Source: Chlamydoabsidia padenii
Lineage: Eukaryota; Mucoromycota; Mucoromycetes; Mucorales; Cunninghamellaceae
Direction: 5' to 3'
NCBI GenBank assembly: GCA_025330725.1
Contig: JAIWND010000018.1
Coordinates: 607,043-671,042 of the forward strand
DNA length: 64,000 nucleotides
The translations under genes and the position numbers were made by a program. The notes below the pieces were generated by a model that worked only from the letters and a program-made list of their open reading frames with translations, had not been told where the DNA came from and did not search any database. Position 1 is the stretch's first letter; the number at the start of each line of letters is the position of its first letter. Shown piece by piece: positions 12,083 through 23,972 of this stretch.

Positions 12083-12505
12083 TTAAAGATCAGCAGGCAC
12101 ATCAAACTCTTCCAAAGCAGCACGTAAAGTACAATTCTTGATAGAAGCATACTAAAAAAAGGTATTGGTCAGTAAACATATATTAGTCATCATGGGGTCT
12201 TACCTTGCTGAATAATGTATAGGTGATGTCTTGCCTTTCGTTACACTGCTTGATCAATGACATTCGTTCCTTCAAGATATCATTGACTTGGTATTCTGTC
12301 ATTCTATCACATTATGTATATAGATATTAGTAATCCAACCTCACCCCATATTACAACTTACTTTGTTAGTATACATTTATCTTCGTATTCCGTTCGAAGC
12401 TTTTCAATCTCCTATTGCATAAAGACTGTCAAAAAGCTCATTAATGTATTGTTTCTTTACCTTTTTTAAAGTTTCTTGTTCCTTTTTAACAGTATCTTCA
12501 TTCAT
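12083..12505 (-). CDS. Swi5-like recombination mediator
   Basis: Four exons: 12505-12461, 12411-12362, 12303-12204, 12151-12083; only 87 residues. The first half is a charged coiled coil (KKEQETLKKEIEKLRTEYED). The C-terminal part, QCNERQDITYTLFSKYASIK followed by NCTLRAALEEFDVPADL, aligns by eye with the Swi5 C-terminal signature (YNDIKDITQxLLGxIAExxGCTxxxVxxxFxLDxDD). Swi5 with Sfr1 stabilises Rad51/Dmc1 filaments in homologous recombination. Length fits the small Swi5 family. The assignment rests on this short match, so a different small coiled-coil protein remains possible. Confidence 0.65.
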
Positions 12506-12583
12506 CTTTTATAGATAATGAGAGTGGATAAAAAAGAAAAAGAGAAGTGGAAAGTGAAAAAGAAAAAAATTCCTATAGCATTT

Positions 12584-12596
12584 TTCAAATTCCGCC
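12584..12596. promoter_or_regulatory. Shared element upstream of the Swi5-like gene
   Basis: TTCAAATTCCGCC, 79 bp from the start codon; on the coding strand it reads GGCGGAATTTGAA. Confidence 0.5.
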
Positions 12597-12777
12597 AAAG
12601 TCAAAAATAGGATACATTATGTAATGATTTAAAAGTACATGTTTATTGATAAAGTAAATATAAGTAATGGTAATAATAAAGTGTAGGTTATAATTAGATA
12701 GGATATTGATAATGATGATAGAAGTAGTGGTAGTAGTGATGATCATACAAGGATTACGTAAAGGCATGTTATGTTAG

Positions 12778-15413
12778 TTAACATCCACCTCCACCTCCTC
12801 CACATCCACCACCTCCTCCACCACCGCCACATCCACCGCCACCGCCACATCCACCGCCGCCACCACATCCACCAGAGCCACCACAGGCACCAGAGCCACC
12901 ACCATATCCAGTATACAAGAAGAGAGGATAAGCAATAAACATTCCGCCACCATAATAGGGATCAAAGTCATCCCTGCTGCTGCGTCTTTGAGCAGTATAT
13001 GGAGGTGCATCAACATCACGGAATCGTTCGCTTGTAGATTTGGCACCATGGATGTCTCCGAATATGTTCTGTGGTTTGTTATCGGTGCCTAGTTGGTACC
13101 ATTTCTTCTTCTTTTGGCTTGATACTTCAATCCCCGTGTATTGTCGATCGTCACTTGAGTAGATAGCCCCTTTTCCTCCAGTTCCACAACTAGTTGTCCT
13201 AATAATGATAATAGTATTTAAAAAAAAATGAGTTTTGTTTATATAAATATGATGCCGATGAATGTGTCTTTACCCGGTATAACCATACGCGGTCTTCTTC
13301 ATGTTTTCGGCGATAAACTCTTGCATTTCCTTCAGTTGGTCCTGTGAATAGAGAAAATGTTAGCATGATGATAAAGTAGATGATGTTTACTTACAATGTC
13401 ACTGTCGTCACGATAAAAGGATTTGGCAACATCTACAAGTATCAAGATCTTCATTAGTACATTATTATATCAAACCATTGTCTTTCTTACCATGACAGTG
13501 AGCACTAATACTAACTGCTTTATTTCCTGAATACTGGGACTTGGCAAGCCTATTAATATCATAAGGGTGAGTTGGCAAAAAAGGCAGGTTCAAGAAAAGT
13601 AAAATACTTACTCTTCATTGAGTAGCGTTGCCACCTTTTTGCGTTCTTCTTCAGTGAATTCGATTTTCCCGGGATAGTATTCTAATCCAAAGCCAATTTT
13701 GTTGATGGTAAGTTTAGCTTCATAAGTACCACTGTATTTATTATATTTTGTTTTCTAATCAATATAAAATGCTCATATGTTAGTTTCCTCTCCTTTTTCT
13801 GTTATTGTAATCTTACCATGATCATATAATTAACGGGTGATTTGAGCCATGCCCGGTTGGTATCACTGGCAAACTTCTTGAGACTGGTTTCCGGTATAGT
13901 ATCATCATGGTTGATCACTCGTTTAAGGAATTGTAGAGTGAATTGTCGATAGGAAGCAGAGAATAACATATGAGTATGCCAGGCACAATCAATTTCAATA
14001 GTCGGTACAGCCACCAAAGTTGGATTTCGTTTCATTAACATCATAAAGTCGTGATATCGTCGAATGGCAGAGGTGAATCCTGTTGTGTCCCATTTCATAG
14101 CCAAAGCACTGTCGTAAAATTTGCGTTGACGAGCCACTGCATGAATCAGATCAAGTGAGAACGGTGATGGATTGCCTTGATAAGATGTTCGGATTGCGTA
14201 CAAGAGTTCTATAAATATAAGGTGTGAGTACTTTCTTTTTATGTTATAGAGAGTGGGAGGTACTTACCATTTGCATCATATTCATACTTTATACCAAGTG
14301 TTTTGAGCTTTTCTTCAATCTGTAGTTCGTAAGAGTAATCTAATTCATGCTGAGGTTCAATAGTAGTAATGGGGTTGATAAAAGGCAAGATTCGATTCGC
14401 CTTTTGCCTACGTTCCCCTTTTGGTCCCAGCAGTGTTCCCCTGAATAATATTATAAAGTAAAATGTTAATGATTAATGGTCAAGTACAATCGGTATAATG
14501 AAGATAAAAAAACAACAACTACTTACGCCACAGTAGCACCGAGATCACCTTTGACCACCATATCATGTTCCAGCTTGAATCGAGCGACATCCAAAAAGTT
14601 GATCTGCCCATTAACTCCGCAGGGATGATCAAATGGTGCTGTTTTTTCGCCATAACGATATCCAACATATATTTCCCTACAAAACATTGAGCTAGTTAGT
14701 CTTCTTTTCCTTTACAAGTATAAAAGCCTTACCAAGGAAGTCTGATATCATGATTGCATTTCCAACAGGGACGGTGGAATTCACCTTCAGCCATATTATC
14801 AGTAGTCAATTCGTAAGGTTCACCAGTATGTCCAAAGACAGATTCCCATTTCGATAATGTTTCCTTTGTTGGGCCATTGCTATGGGAGTGCTGAAGAAGA
14901 AGAAGTTGGTATATGTTATCTTTCTTAATCTTTTACCTTTACTTACGATCCCGCTCAAAGGAAACGGTGTTTTAAACAGACTTTTTGCCGAGGATATACG
15001 AATGGTTAGATCTTCATAATAACGGAATGGTGATAATAAGTGGGTATGCCATACGTATGCAATGTCTATTATGAAGAATAAAGAAGAGAGTTAAAAGCCT
15101 ATTCCAGTATCTTTTTATTCCACTTACCTAATGGTGGTATCATTGTACGAGTTTTTTCAGACGCAAGCACCCATAATTCATATCTGAATTCAGCACGCGC
15201 CAAATAAAGTCGTTGTTGTTCAAGTGTCATTGAATCCATATGTCGCCAAAACCGTTCGATCAAAGACAGGTAAAAGTAACAGTTTTCCATTGTTACCACC
15301 TTGTTCAGAGTGGGTAGCATAGCATTGGAGACTTTGGGTGGAAGTTTGTTGAACTTTGGATAGCTTGTAGGAGACAAGTAGCCAGGTGGATTTGATTTGG
15401 AAGATAGAGTCAT
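12778..15413 (-). CDS. DUF1399 glycine-rich-domain-containing protein (GRDP type)
   Basis: Eleven exons: 15413-15128, 15065-14947, 14890-14733, 14676-14527, 14440-14268, 14208-13817, 13754-13612, 13549-13491, 13432-13395, 13341-13274, 13198-12778; 668 residues. The conserved GRDP/DUF1399 signatures are present twice: YVWHTHLLSPFRYYEDL (about residue 100) and IDCAWHTHMLFSASYRQF (about 380), plus a CWKCN pair between them. The C-terminal ~65 residues are almost pure Gly and Cys: one to seven Gly separated by single Cys, about eight Cys in all. Members occur in plants and fungi; plant members affect growth and stress responses, and the biochemical role is unknown. The Cys/Gly tail could bind metal or cross-link, which is speculation. 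Confidence 0.85.
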
Positions 15414-17224
15414 GATGAATGAAGAAAAAAAAAGAAAGGAAGAATTCTGTTCTCCCCACATTTTTATAAGGTCTGTCGGGAATTCAAATTCTCATGGTGG
15501 ACAAAATAGTTGGCTGCGTAAAAGTCTACGCACAAAGACTTGACAAAGTGTAACCAAGACTAGATGATAAAAAGTAAAAAAAACAAAAACGAAAATAGAT
15601 TATATGACAAGAGTAAGGATTCTTACATCGTAGCGTATCAAGTTATGGTCTTGCAAAGAATCAGATCTGCCGTACCTGATTTCAACAGGTCAAGGAACAC
15701 TCAGAAAGTAAAAGATATCCCCTTTTTAGGAAAAACCTATAGGATATGTATCAAAAGGTTATTCACCCGAGTGGGCATAAAGGGTAAATTTGATCACAAT
15801 GGGTAATTGCTTTTGAGCATGAGCGCGGATTTGAGTAAAATGCTTGATTTCAACCCCCGTTTAAACTAGGCTTCTAAATTACCCCCTTTTCACATCAAAC
15901 ACCATCATTTTATACCATATTAACAAGTAATGATCAAATGACTATCAAGACTATTTGTTTTTTATTACAATGATTCCATTACCACCACCCATATACAATT
16001 AAAATGCTAATCTAATCTACACCCATTGATTGAGTCGGCCACTATTTTTTCGTTTGGTACCAAGTTACATATCATTCATTATCTATTTTGTCTTGTGCAG
16101 TCGTTTGTCTTGTAAGGTAATCCAGAGCATCAAATGATTATAACCAAGTTACTGTTTTCGTGTTTATTACGTCCAGATGCTGCTGCATTTTGGATGTCAG
16201 TGGTTAGTCTTTTTGATCTTAAAGTGTTTCACCCAAGGTCACGCCATACGTTGTCATTAGAGTTGCCTGCTGACTATCACCATCTTGTGTATCATCAAGT
16301 TTTGTTGCCGCAACTATCAAAGTCGTCCTTCAGATATTATTGTAAAAAAAAAAAAAAAGAGTTGTCGATGAGAGGTCGTCATTTGTAACCATTATATAAA
16401 AAGTATATCAAGTTAAAAAGTCAAGGCAAGTGTTGTGCTCGATTTAGCAAATAGGTTTCCAAGTCCAATTAGCATTCGTTGTATAGAGTCTTATTTATTC
16501 ATCAGGCATTTGTCATTCCATTGTCGTCCATTATGTTGTTAATAGGTTCACCGTGTTGTAAATATTGTGAGATACAGTTGTTATGTTTGGTGATCTTGTA
16601 AAGTGACAACCATCAGTTTGTAGATGGTAGGTAATTGCAGATCGTCGTATTGAACCAGCCAGAAGGAAGAGAAGGGAGATGTCACGCTGGAGAAGAGCCA
16701 GGATCAAAAGGAGTAGTTAAGTGAAGTATCGTGTGTCAAATAACAACAACAACAAGAAGAAGAAAAGTGGGGATGAGCAGACAAAGAGGAAAAAGAATTT
16801 GAAAAGCAATTTGGCCCCTATTTTTACACATTCCAGATATTCAAATCCAGACATCGGCGGACCCATTTTTGCATGATAGACAACAGGAAAGACATAGCTA
16901 GACTTTCTTTATTCATTTTCGGACTTGTCAATGCGAAAGGAGCGACGGGTACATACGACCTTGGCCTTGGTTTGATTTGAAATGAGTGCCTGAAAGCTGG
17001 ACTTTTTGCTAGAGAATACATCATAAAAGTGCACACCTGGTTTATTGGCATGAGTTCCCTTTTTTTACCTCGACTTTTTTTTTTCTCTCTTGCATATACA
17101 ACCCATTTTCAAATCACGCTGGGTTGTTCTCTTTTTGGTGTGAACGGTTAATATGGAAAAACATCAAGTGGTCCTGGTTTGTCAGAAACGTACATTTCGG
17201 GAAATGCTGGGCGCACGGAATTTT
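15414..17224. other. Gene-poor intergenic region
   Basis: About 1.8 kb with no supportable gene. The GRDP promoter is at 15414-15500, with TATA-like TTTTTATAAG at 15461-15470 and the shared element at 15475-15490. A weak motif relative, GATTTCAACCCCCG, is near 15846-15859. Short open stretches at 15564-15806 and 16134-16388 have no recognisable family, codon bias or introns. Many CA/GT dinucleotide-rich patches. Confidence 0.5.
15475..15490. promoter_or_regulatory. Shared element upstream of GRDP gene
   Basis: GTCGGGAATTCAAATT, 62-77 bp before the start codon, next to a TATA-like TTTTTATAAG. Confidence 0.5.
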
Positions 17225-17430
17225 GGAAGAGCACTACTCGCTCCATTGTTAACGGATGCTAATGATTAAAGTGGCCATGTGAATACTATAGCATATTTCC
17301 GACAAACTTTACCGCAAAAGCCAAGCACCAAGACCCCTGTGTCGGTCAGGCCAAGCTTGCGATGACTTCTACCTATTATTTGTAAGAAAGGACGAAGAGG
17401 AGCCAAATTTCATTTTCAGATCCCCGCCTG
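17225..17430. repeat. Dispersed repeat R1, reverse orientation
   Basis: It is the reverse-complement relative of the 1-351 copies and is in the same orientation as the 60.9-62 kb array. GCTAATGATTAAAGTGGC is followed by TTTCCGACAAACTTTACC and CTGTGTCGGTCAGGCCAAG. It is followed by CATTTTCAGATCCCCGCC, the repeat's own version of the promoter-type element, and ends about 100 bp before the WDR92 start codon, so the repeat may contribute to that promoter. Confidence 0.8.
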
Positions 17431-17454
17431 CCTCTGCTAAGATTAGACCCCACT

Positions 17455-17470
17455 GTCGGGATATGAAATG
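17455..17470. promoter_or_regulatory. Shared element upstream of WDR92-like gene
   Basis: GTCGGGATATGAAATG, 60 bp before the start codon; followed by an A-run and a CT-rich leader. Confidence 0.5.
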
Positions 17471-17529
17471 TTGGATAAAAAAAAAAACCTGGACGGGACA
17501 CTTTTCTTTCCCACTTCTCTCGCTTTATC

Positions 17530-18802
17530 ATGGATCCTATCAATCTTACAACCAAAGAACTGGCATTCACAGCTTATGATGTGAAATGGGTACCTTCGTC
17601 GTCTCGGATATGTGCGGTAGGTGCCAGTGCGCGATCAACAGGTAAACTGGCGATCTTTGATGTGGATAATCAAGTCCTCAGTCTAATTACAGAAGTAAGT
17701 CCCTCACACACACATACACATAAACCTATTCACCTTGTTTTTTTTTGTTAATAGATGGAAACCAGTACACCAATCCGTTGTTGTACTTTTGGAGCAGCAG
17801 ATACACATACTCGATTTGTTGCCACTGGGGATTTTAACGGTGGATTGGAACTTTGGTAAAAATAAAAATAAAAAAAACATGTTTGAAAAGGGGAAGGGGG
17901 TAATGACCAATGGGCTATTGACTTGTACATTTACTTTTTATATAGGGATACACAACGATTAGAACTTGCTGTGGAAACCAAAAGTGATGCTCATGAAAGC
18001 ATTATTCATACTTTGGATGGTCAAGGAACGGAACTGGTGACAGGTAGTCGGGATGGATGGGTGAAAGTGTGGGATACAAGGCAGATCTCATCGCCAGTAG
18101 TTACACTTCAATCAAGTCAACATGAAGTCTGGGCAGTTACTTTTGGTAAAATAGAAAAAAAAAAAAAAAAAGGATGAATGGAGCAATGTATCACTCACTT
18201 CTCTCTGTCTGTCTAGGTGAACAAACGGTGGCAATAGGGTATGATCATGGTTTGGTGCGACTATTTGATCTTCATGCTGCCGCTTTTATATGGGAAACAA
18301 ATCTTGGTGATGGGGTAAAGGATATTAGGGGGGTTAATATTTACTGTGTTTGGTTAATCATCTTACTAAATATTACGAAACAGGTATGCTCTTTGGATTT
18401 CAATCGACAGGACCCCACTCAATTATTGGCCAGTACTTTGACAGGTGCTTATACGATCAACTTGACAAATGGTGATCTGACGAAGCTAAAGGTAAATTCT
18501 TGGGGGGGGGGAAAGGTGGAAAGGGGATTCTCATCAGTTTGATATGATATGATATATAGTTACCCTCTGATACCACCCAATGGTCGATTCAACATATTCC
18601 ACAAACCAAAGACTTTACCATTGCTTCAGGGGATGGCAGTATTACGGTGTGGGATCAACAGGCCAAATCAATAGGATCCACCAAACTAACCAACCATCCA
18701 ATCATATCGCATGATTGGCATCCCACCAAAAAGGGATTATTTGTTTGTAGTGCTTTTGACCAAACCATTAGATTAGGATGCATAGAAAACTTTTTATTAT
18801 AA
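17530..18802 (+). CDS. WDR92: WDR92/Monad-like WD40 protein
   Basis: Six exons: 17530-17694, 17755-17855, 17946-18145, 18217-18314, 18384-18491, 18560-18802; 304 residues. It is a seven-blade WD40 propeller spanning the whole protein. Diagnostic stretches match WDR92 (DNAAF10) by eye: TPIRCCTFGA, LVTGSRDGWVKVWDTRQ, AIGYDHGLVRLFDLHAAAF, WETNLGDGVCSLDFNRQDP and QWSIQHIPQTKDFTIASGDG. In animals and algae WDR92 works with the R2TP/prefoldin-like co-chaperone in axonemal dynein assembly. It is somewhat shorter than typical animal members (~350). Its presence in a fungus without other flagellar genes in view suggests a co-chaperone role not limited to cilia. Convergent with UTP11, 178 bp apart. Confidence 0.88.
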
Positions 18803-18980
18803 TAAAGATTGTTTATTTCTTGAAACACGTTGTATGTATATGATATGGGCAAAATGTGATGATGGTTTTCTTTATTAATGCTGATTAAAAAAAAAGTGTG
18901 GGGGTGGGAGGAGCTAATCTAATGATGATATATAATGATGATAATGATGATGATGATTGATGTGTATGAAGGTGGGGGAT

Positions 18981-19991
18981 TTATCGTTTTCGGTCGGGCT
19001 TCCATTTGTATACAGGTAAACCCATCTTGTCGACACCCACCTTCTTCTTGGCACCTTTTGACGACAATGCCTTTTGTATACCCAATTCCCGTTCAGCACG
19101 TTGCAAACCTCTTTCCCGTTCCCGTCTTGATTCCAATTCCTTGTATTTCATTTCACGAGCCCGTTTCATTTCCTAATGACATTCCCCCCCCCAATAAAAA
19201 ATTATTAATTGACACGCATACATACACAACCATCCTCTTTACCTTGATTTCTTCTTTAGTAAGATGGGTGGCATCCAGAGAGGTTTGTTGTTTCAAGGTT
19301 TCCAGACGAGGTCGATTGAATGTACGATGGATCAATTCAGGAGCAGTTTCCAAATGTCGAGCCACATCGAATGATTTAGCTTCTTTATCAGTATCCATAA
19401 AGACAATGTGTTTGTTGCGTCGTGTACATACAGGTTCACCATGATCCAAAAAGTGTAACGAGTCTTGTAGTTTCTCCATTTTCTAGTACAATGATAATAA
19501 TATTTAAAAAAAATAAAAAGTGAGTTTAAAAGAGTCGATAATCCCCCCCACCCGTTTTTTTATATGCTTGTCATTTACCTTTTTACTGATATCACGTTGT
19601 AGTTTGATATAATTCTTGTCTTGGCTTTTCATCAATTGGACCATTTCAGGAGGAAGTTCTTCGTTACGTTTTTGAATATGGACACCATTCTAATAGATAA
19701 CCATACAAGAGGAATTAATAATTACCCCCCCTCCGTTCCTCCTTCCTTTTTTTATTTTTATGTCATTACCTTTGTCTGTGAGTTGATCATTTTAAAGTAA
19801 AATTCATCAGGGTTGCGGAATAAGGCCTTTTCCCGAAGTGCCTTGAGTCGTTTTTGTTTGCCATGGTAATCTTTTGCCCGTTGAAGATAATCCTTTTTCT
19901 TTTCAAGTAGACCTAGTTTTTCCCGACTGGCCAATTGACCACGTTCCTTGTGATTACGTCGTTGGACAACATTTCGAAGTGAGGTCGACAT
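18981..19991 (-). CDS. UTP11: U3 snoRNP / SSU processome protein Utp11
   Basis: Four exons: 19991-19770, 19689-19579, 19482-19243, 19172-18981; 254 residues, the usual family length. The N-terminus [20 protein letters not shown] and the stretches [34 protein letters not shown] and [13 protein letters not shown] are hallmark Utp11 sequence. Utp11 is part of the small-subunit processome needed for 18S rRNA maturation in the nucleolus. The protein is highly basic with predicted long helices. All introns are phase 0. Confidence 0.95.
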
Positions 19992-20074
19992 GCTAGTGAT
20001 GTGATATATGACAGAGAATAAGAGAGATCTAAAAACAAAAGATGCCCTATTTCATTTTTCACTCTAAGCCTCCA

Positions 20075-20093
20075 GTCGGGATTTTAATTCCCG
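20075..20093. promoter_or_regulatory. Palindromic shared element upstream of UTP11
   Basis: GTCGGGATTTTAATTCCCG, 84-102 bp from the start codon; both half-sites present in opposite orientation, forming a near palindrome. Confidence 0.5.
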
Positions 20094-20193
20094 TTTTCTT
20101 CTTTTCATGCATAATCCCTCCCCCTTTTTTTATTTATTTATTTAAAAAGATAATAATGATATATAAATGTGCCTATACTACAAAATAATTAAA

Positions 20194-20905
20194 CTAGATA
20201 CGACGATCCAAGATACTATGGACTTGATTGGCAGGCGCTTCCAAAGTACGTAACAATTGACGAGCAGGGGCTTCGATAGCACCGACCAATTCCGCACGCA
20301 CATGATCCAATCCAGGCAATTGAATGATCTTGATCACATCTTGTTGAGTCAACAGGGTTTGATCCATCTTGCCACCTAAGAGCACCATTTTTTTGTTCTT
20401 GATGAGAATGTCAGTCACCGATTTCAGCGAGACATCGTCATCGGTCGTCAACACGCAGGTAGGTCCCGTAGTCACCAAAGGTTCCAGGTTGGCGAATTCC
20501 GTCGTTCGAAGCACTGACGCCATGATACCGGCACGAAGCACCGTCAGTTTGCAAGGCGTAGTGGTGGTGGTCGAGGACAAATCTTGTCGGATCTGTGTGA
20601 ATTCCTTCACAGTCAAGTTGTTATGTTGAAAGACAAACATGACTCGATGGTTTTTGACAAGAGAGGCGTATTGTTCATGCAAGTAGCTGCGTCGAGGTGG
20701 ATGTGCTTTTTTGGACACCGTGGCATCTAGAATAAAGAAGGTGGTGAGTTATGAGGTGACAAAGAGGAGAAGAGGAGTGGACTTACATCCTCTTATCGAT
20801 GACGATAAGGCATTAATGGCGGAACCTATATATATATATATAAAGAATAGTTTTAAATAAAAGTCTAACAGAGTGTAGATTCAAATTACCTGCACGTAAA
20901 GACAT
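20194..20905 (-). CDS. Mitochondrial ribosomal protein uL10m
   Basis: Three exons: 20905-20890 (only 16 nt), 20825-20787, 20726-20194; 195 residues. The short N-terminus MSLRAGSAINALSSSIRG is basic/hydroxylated without acids, as expected of a mitochondrial presequence. The body is a ribosomal L10 domain: RRSYLHEQYASLVKNHRVMF, FQHNNLTVKEFTQIRQDL, KLTVLRAGIMASVLR, LLGGKMDQTLLTQQDV and a C-terminal helix. L10 anchors the stalk (L7/L12) at the GTPase centre of the mitoribosome. The bacterial-like length and the presequence argue against cytosolic P0. Confidence 0.85.
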
Positions 20906-21008
20906 TGTAGGATTAAAGGTTTTACCAAGAAGGACTAAAAAAAAAAAAAAAAGAAGGGTCGAGGTGTCAAATAAAAAATATTGGCAAAAAAGTCACGCCC
21001 CTGGCTAC

Positions 21009-21022
21009 ATTTCAAATCCCGG
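21009..21022. promoter_or_regulatory. Shared element upstream of uL10m gene
   Basis: ATTTCAAATCCCGG, about 104-117 bp from the start codon. Confidence 0.45.
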
Positions 21023-21081
21023 TTTTCCATGCATGATAAAAGGGTTTTTATTTATAAAGACAAAAGAGTTCAATAATTAAA

Positions 21082-22460
21082 TTATCGCCAAGTACTAGCT
21101 TTTCTATCCCGATACTTGAGTTCACGTTCATAATCCTGGGCTTCATCCACCAATTTGCGTGTGCTGTCGATCTTTCTCTGTAGACGAGTATAAGTGGTGT
21201 CTGGTTCCTTGCGCACATCAATCAGTGCTGTTGTCTTGGTTTCCTTTTTCCTTCGTTTTTGTCCTGGTATGATTCTATCCTGCCCGGCTTGTTGCATGAC
21301 TTGACCTTCGATCTCCTCCCATAGTGGTATGGAAGAATGGTTGGAAGAAGAAGACGAGCGGTTGTGGCTGGAAGAAGAAGAAGAAGGATTGTTGTCACTA
21401 GAAGAAGGTTGATGGTTGCTGGAGGGTCGACCAAGTTCATCTCGGGGTATAATCTTGCCATGAAAAGGACATGTCACCAAATCCCGGCGAGGACATAATC
21501 CACCATTATGCAAAGGATACCGGCAAGCCTAAAACCATATTTAGATCATCATAAAAACCAAATGTTGTGTGTATTTACCTTGATCTTTTCGGGAAGTGTT
21601 GGCTTGTAGTATATTGATCGTTTTCTCAAGTCATCCAGCAAGTGATCAGGCATTTCCTTGATTCCTTCGCCTGTACCCATAAACCGGTGAGAGAATTCTA
21701 AGAAACAAAAAAAAAAAAAAGAGAACCCACATTGTGAGTGAGTTGGTTATTTTCACAAATGTGTAGACATACCTATGCCACTTGTATTGAATTGGACATT
21801 CTTCTTATCCCAATAATAAAGATCATCACCCCACTAGAGTATATATAAATAAATAAAAAGTCAGTTCCAATTCCTACCACTCTTTTTTTCTTTTTTCTGT
21901 TGATTAGTTTACCTCGACCACAGGTGCTCTTTTGAGTAGATCTATATAATGGTCAAGTTAGTTTTCGTTGATCCTCCTTATGACACATTACCTTCCCGGT
22001 TTATTCCATCCTTTTCTTTGCCTTTCCCCTTGTTGTCACTACTATATATAATCCCAAGTGTTAGTATCCATGCACAGTACCCAATGTCTTTTTACCTTGT
22101 TTGTTGATCGATAGATGTTTCCGTCAAGAGTTGTACTTGTCCACCACTATAGGTCACATCTTCAGTCATACCAGGTTCATAAGCCAATGGAAAGAGACGT
22201 TGAGCTGGTGGTAGTTTCGTACTTGTCATAGTATGTTCTGAAGGCGGTTCTGATGTTCCTGGTTGAGGTAATTCCACATCTTCAAACAATTCATCCAAAT
22301 AATCATCATCATCATCACCATAATCGTCCGTATTGTTGTTGTTGCTATGATCCGATGGTAGTTCAATACCAAGTAGCTTGACTTTACGAATGGCTTCTGA
22401 GATATCATTCTTGGCTTGAATCAGTTGTTTAATATAGGTTTTCTTTTCCACTGTGTCCTA

Positions 22461-22495
<35 letters not shown>

Positions 22496-23747
22496 TAAAT
22501 GTATGTGAGTACTGCCCAATGTCTTTTCTTTTTCGATAATCACAAACTTACGATATATTCCATTTTAACCAAAGCATTGATCCAGTCATTGACCTTTTTG
22601 ATTTGCTTTGTTTCCAAGACTTTGTATGCTTCCCGTAGTTGTTCATACACCACCTGATTTTCCTCTGATTCGTGCACTTGATCCACTACAGGTTCTGACA
22701 TATCTATAGTGATTGAATATCTATTGGATCCAAGACCATGCGATACAATAGCCTATTGTGATTCCCCCCCCCAACAACAACAACACGTTAGTCATCATCA
22801 TCATCATCATCTATTTCCATCAGTTACCTCTTTGTAATTATCCCCTTTATCAGATGGTTCCGCTTGCATCAAGGCATTAAAATCCAAAGGAGAAGAAGAA
22901 GAAGAAGACACCGTTGGTATATTCTTTGGTATCAAGATTTCAAAACAAGATTCCTACCACATCACAAATTATACATTAATACACCCCCATTTTATATTTT
23001 CTTGTTAAATCACTTACCATACTTTTGATAGATTCAAGCACAAGGTCCAAATGATCCGAGATATCCAGTTTGATTTGATCATATCTTCGTTCTTGAATAG
23101 CCTTGATCCGAGCTTCTTTACTTGATTTTTCCCGATCCCGTGTATGAATGGCTTGTAAAGAGTCATTGGTTTGATCCAGGAATCCATTATGGTCCAGATA
23201 GTCATAAGCAATACCCAGTGGTCGTAAGTGTTCTCCATATCGTTCGTACCAGTTCTTGACGAGAGCAATGGCGTAAGGTCGTAATTTGTTAGCAATAGGT
23301 GGTGGTAACGACTGGTCGCGAGTGCCTACACCTAGTTGGAGAAAGGTGGGAAAGTCTTCGGCCAAAAGTAATCGGAACCCATGAGACCGTTGGAAGAGTT
23401 CTTCACAGAGTTGGAGACAAGAGTAGCGAATCTTGATAATAGATTTAAAAGAAAAGGTTAAAACGAAGTTTATTGTTTTTGTTTATATATATATATATAT
23501 ATATATATACATGCCTGGGAGTGTTTCTTGTGGAGCTGGGCCATGATAAGTTGATAAGTAATTTCGACATTAGTGGGACTATGTTTACAATGATGCTTGA
23601 TTGTCTATAATAGTAAGGACTGGTATCAAGATAAAGTGTCAAATAAAGTGTTCTTACCTTGAGTAAATCTTTATTCAACATCCATTCCCCTGTTTCTGTG
23701 ATTTTTTTAACAGAGATTTCAAGTAATTCCCTGGCATCAGTGTTCAT
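21082..23747 (-). CDS. UVSSA: UV-stimulated scaffold protein A homologue
   Basis: Eleven exons: 23747-23658, 23604-23515, 23431-23018, 22953-22828, 22752-22552, 22457-22096, 22041-21992, 21941-21913, 21833-21773, 21697-21579, 21528-21082; 662 residues. The N-terminal VHS/ENTH-like domain (residues ~1-190) has [20 protein letters not shown] and [18 protein letters not shown]. The C-terminal DUF2043 zinc-type motif is unmistakable: [16 protein letters not shown] followed by [17 protein letters not shown]. An acidic, Asn/Asp-rich linker lies in the middle. UVSSA brings USP7 and TFIIH to RNA polymerase II stalled at lesions in transcription-coupled repair. Intron 2 has a GC donor (CAG|GCATGT); reading it as GC-AG is what joins LHKKHSQ to IRYSC. 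Intron 6 holds a ~31-base homopolymer. Confidence 0.92.
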
Positions 23748-23807
23748 AGGTATGTGAATTAAAAAGAAGAAGAAAGGCTATTCCGCCGCAGCCCCCATTT
23801 ATGCAGC

Positions 23808-23810
<3 letters not shown>

Positions 23811-23865
<55 letters not shown>

Positions 23866-23972
23866 AACCCCCCCCACACAAAAGTCGGGGAATGAATTGA
23901 ATCGGAGATAGTTTATTCCAAGAATGATATTAAAAAGTAAAAAGATATAAGATATAAAGTGATTCTTGTATG

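Noticed and set aside
12774..13049. Val/Asp-rich minus-strand frame in the GRDP tail
   Set aside because: Out of frame with the spliced GRDP gene; composition is the shifted reading of the Gly/Cys codons.
16134..16388. 84-residue plus-strand open frame
   Set aside because: No recognisable family, no splice continuation or promoter element and a run of Lys from poly-A; insufficient support.
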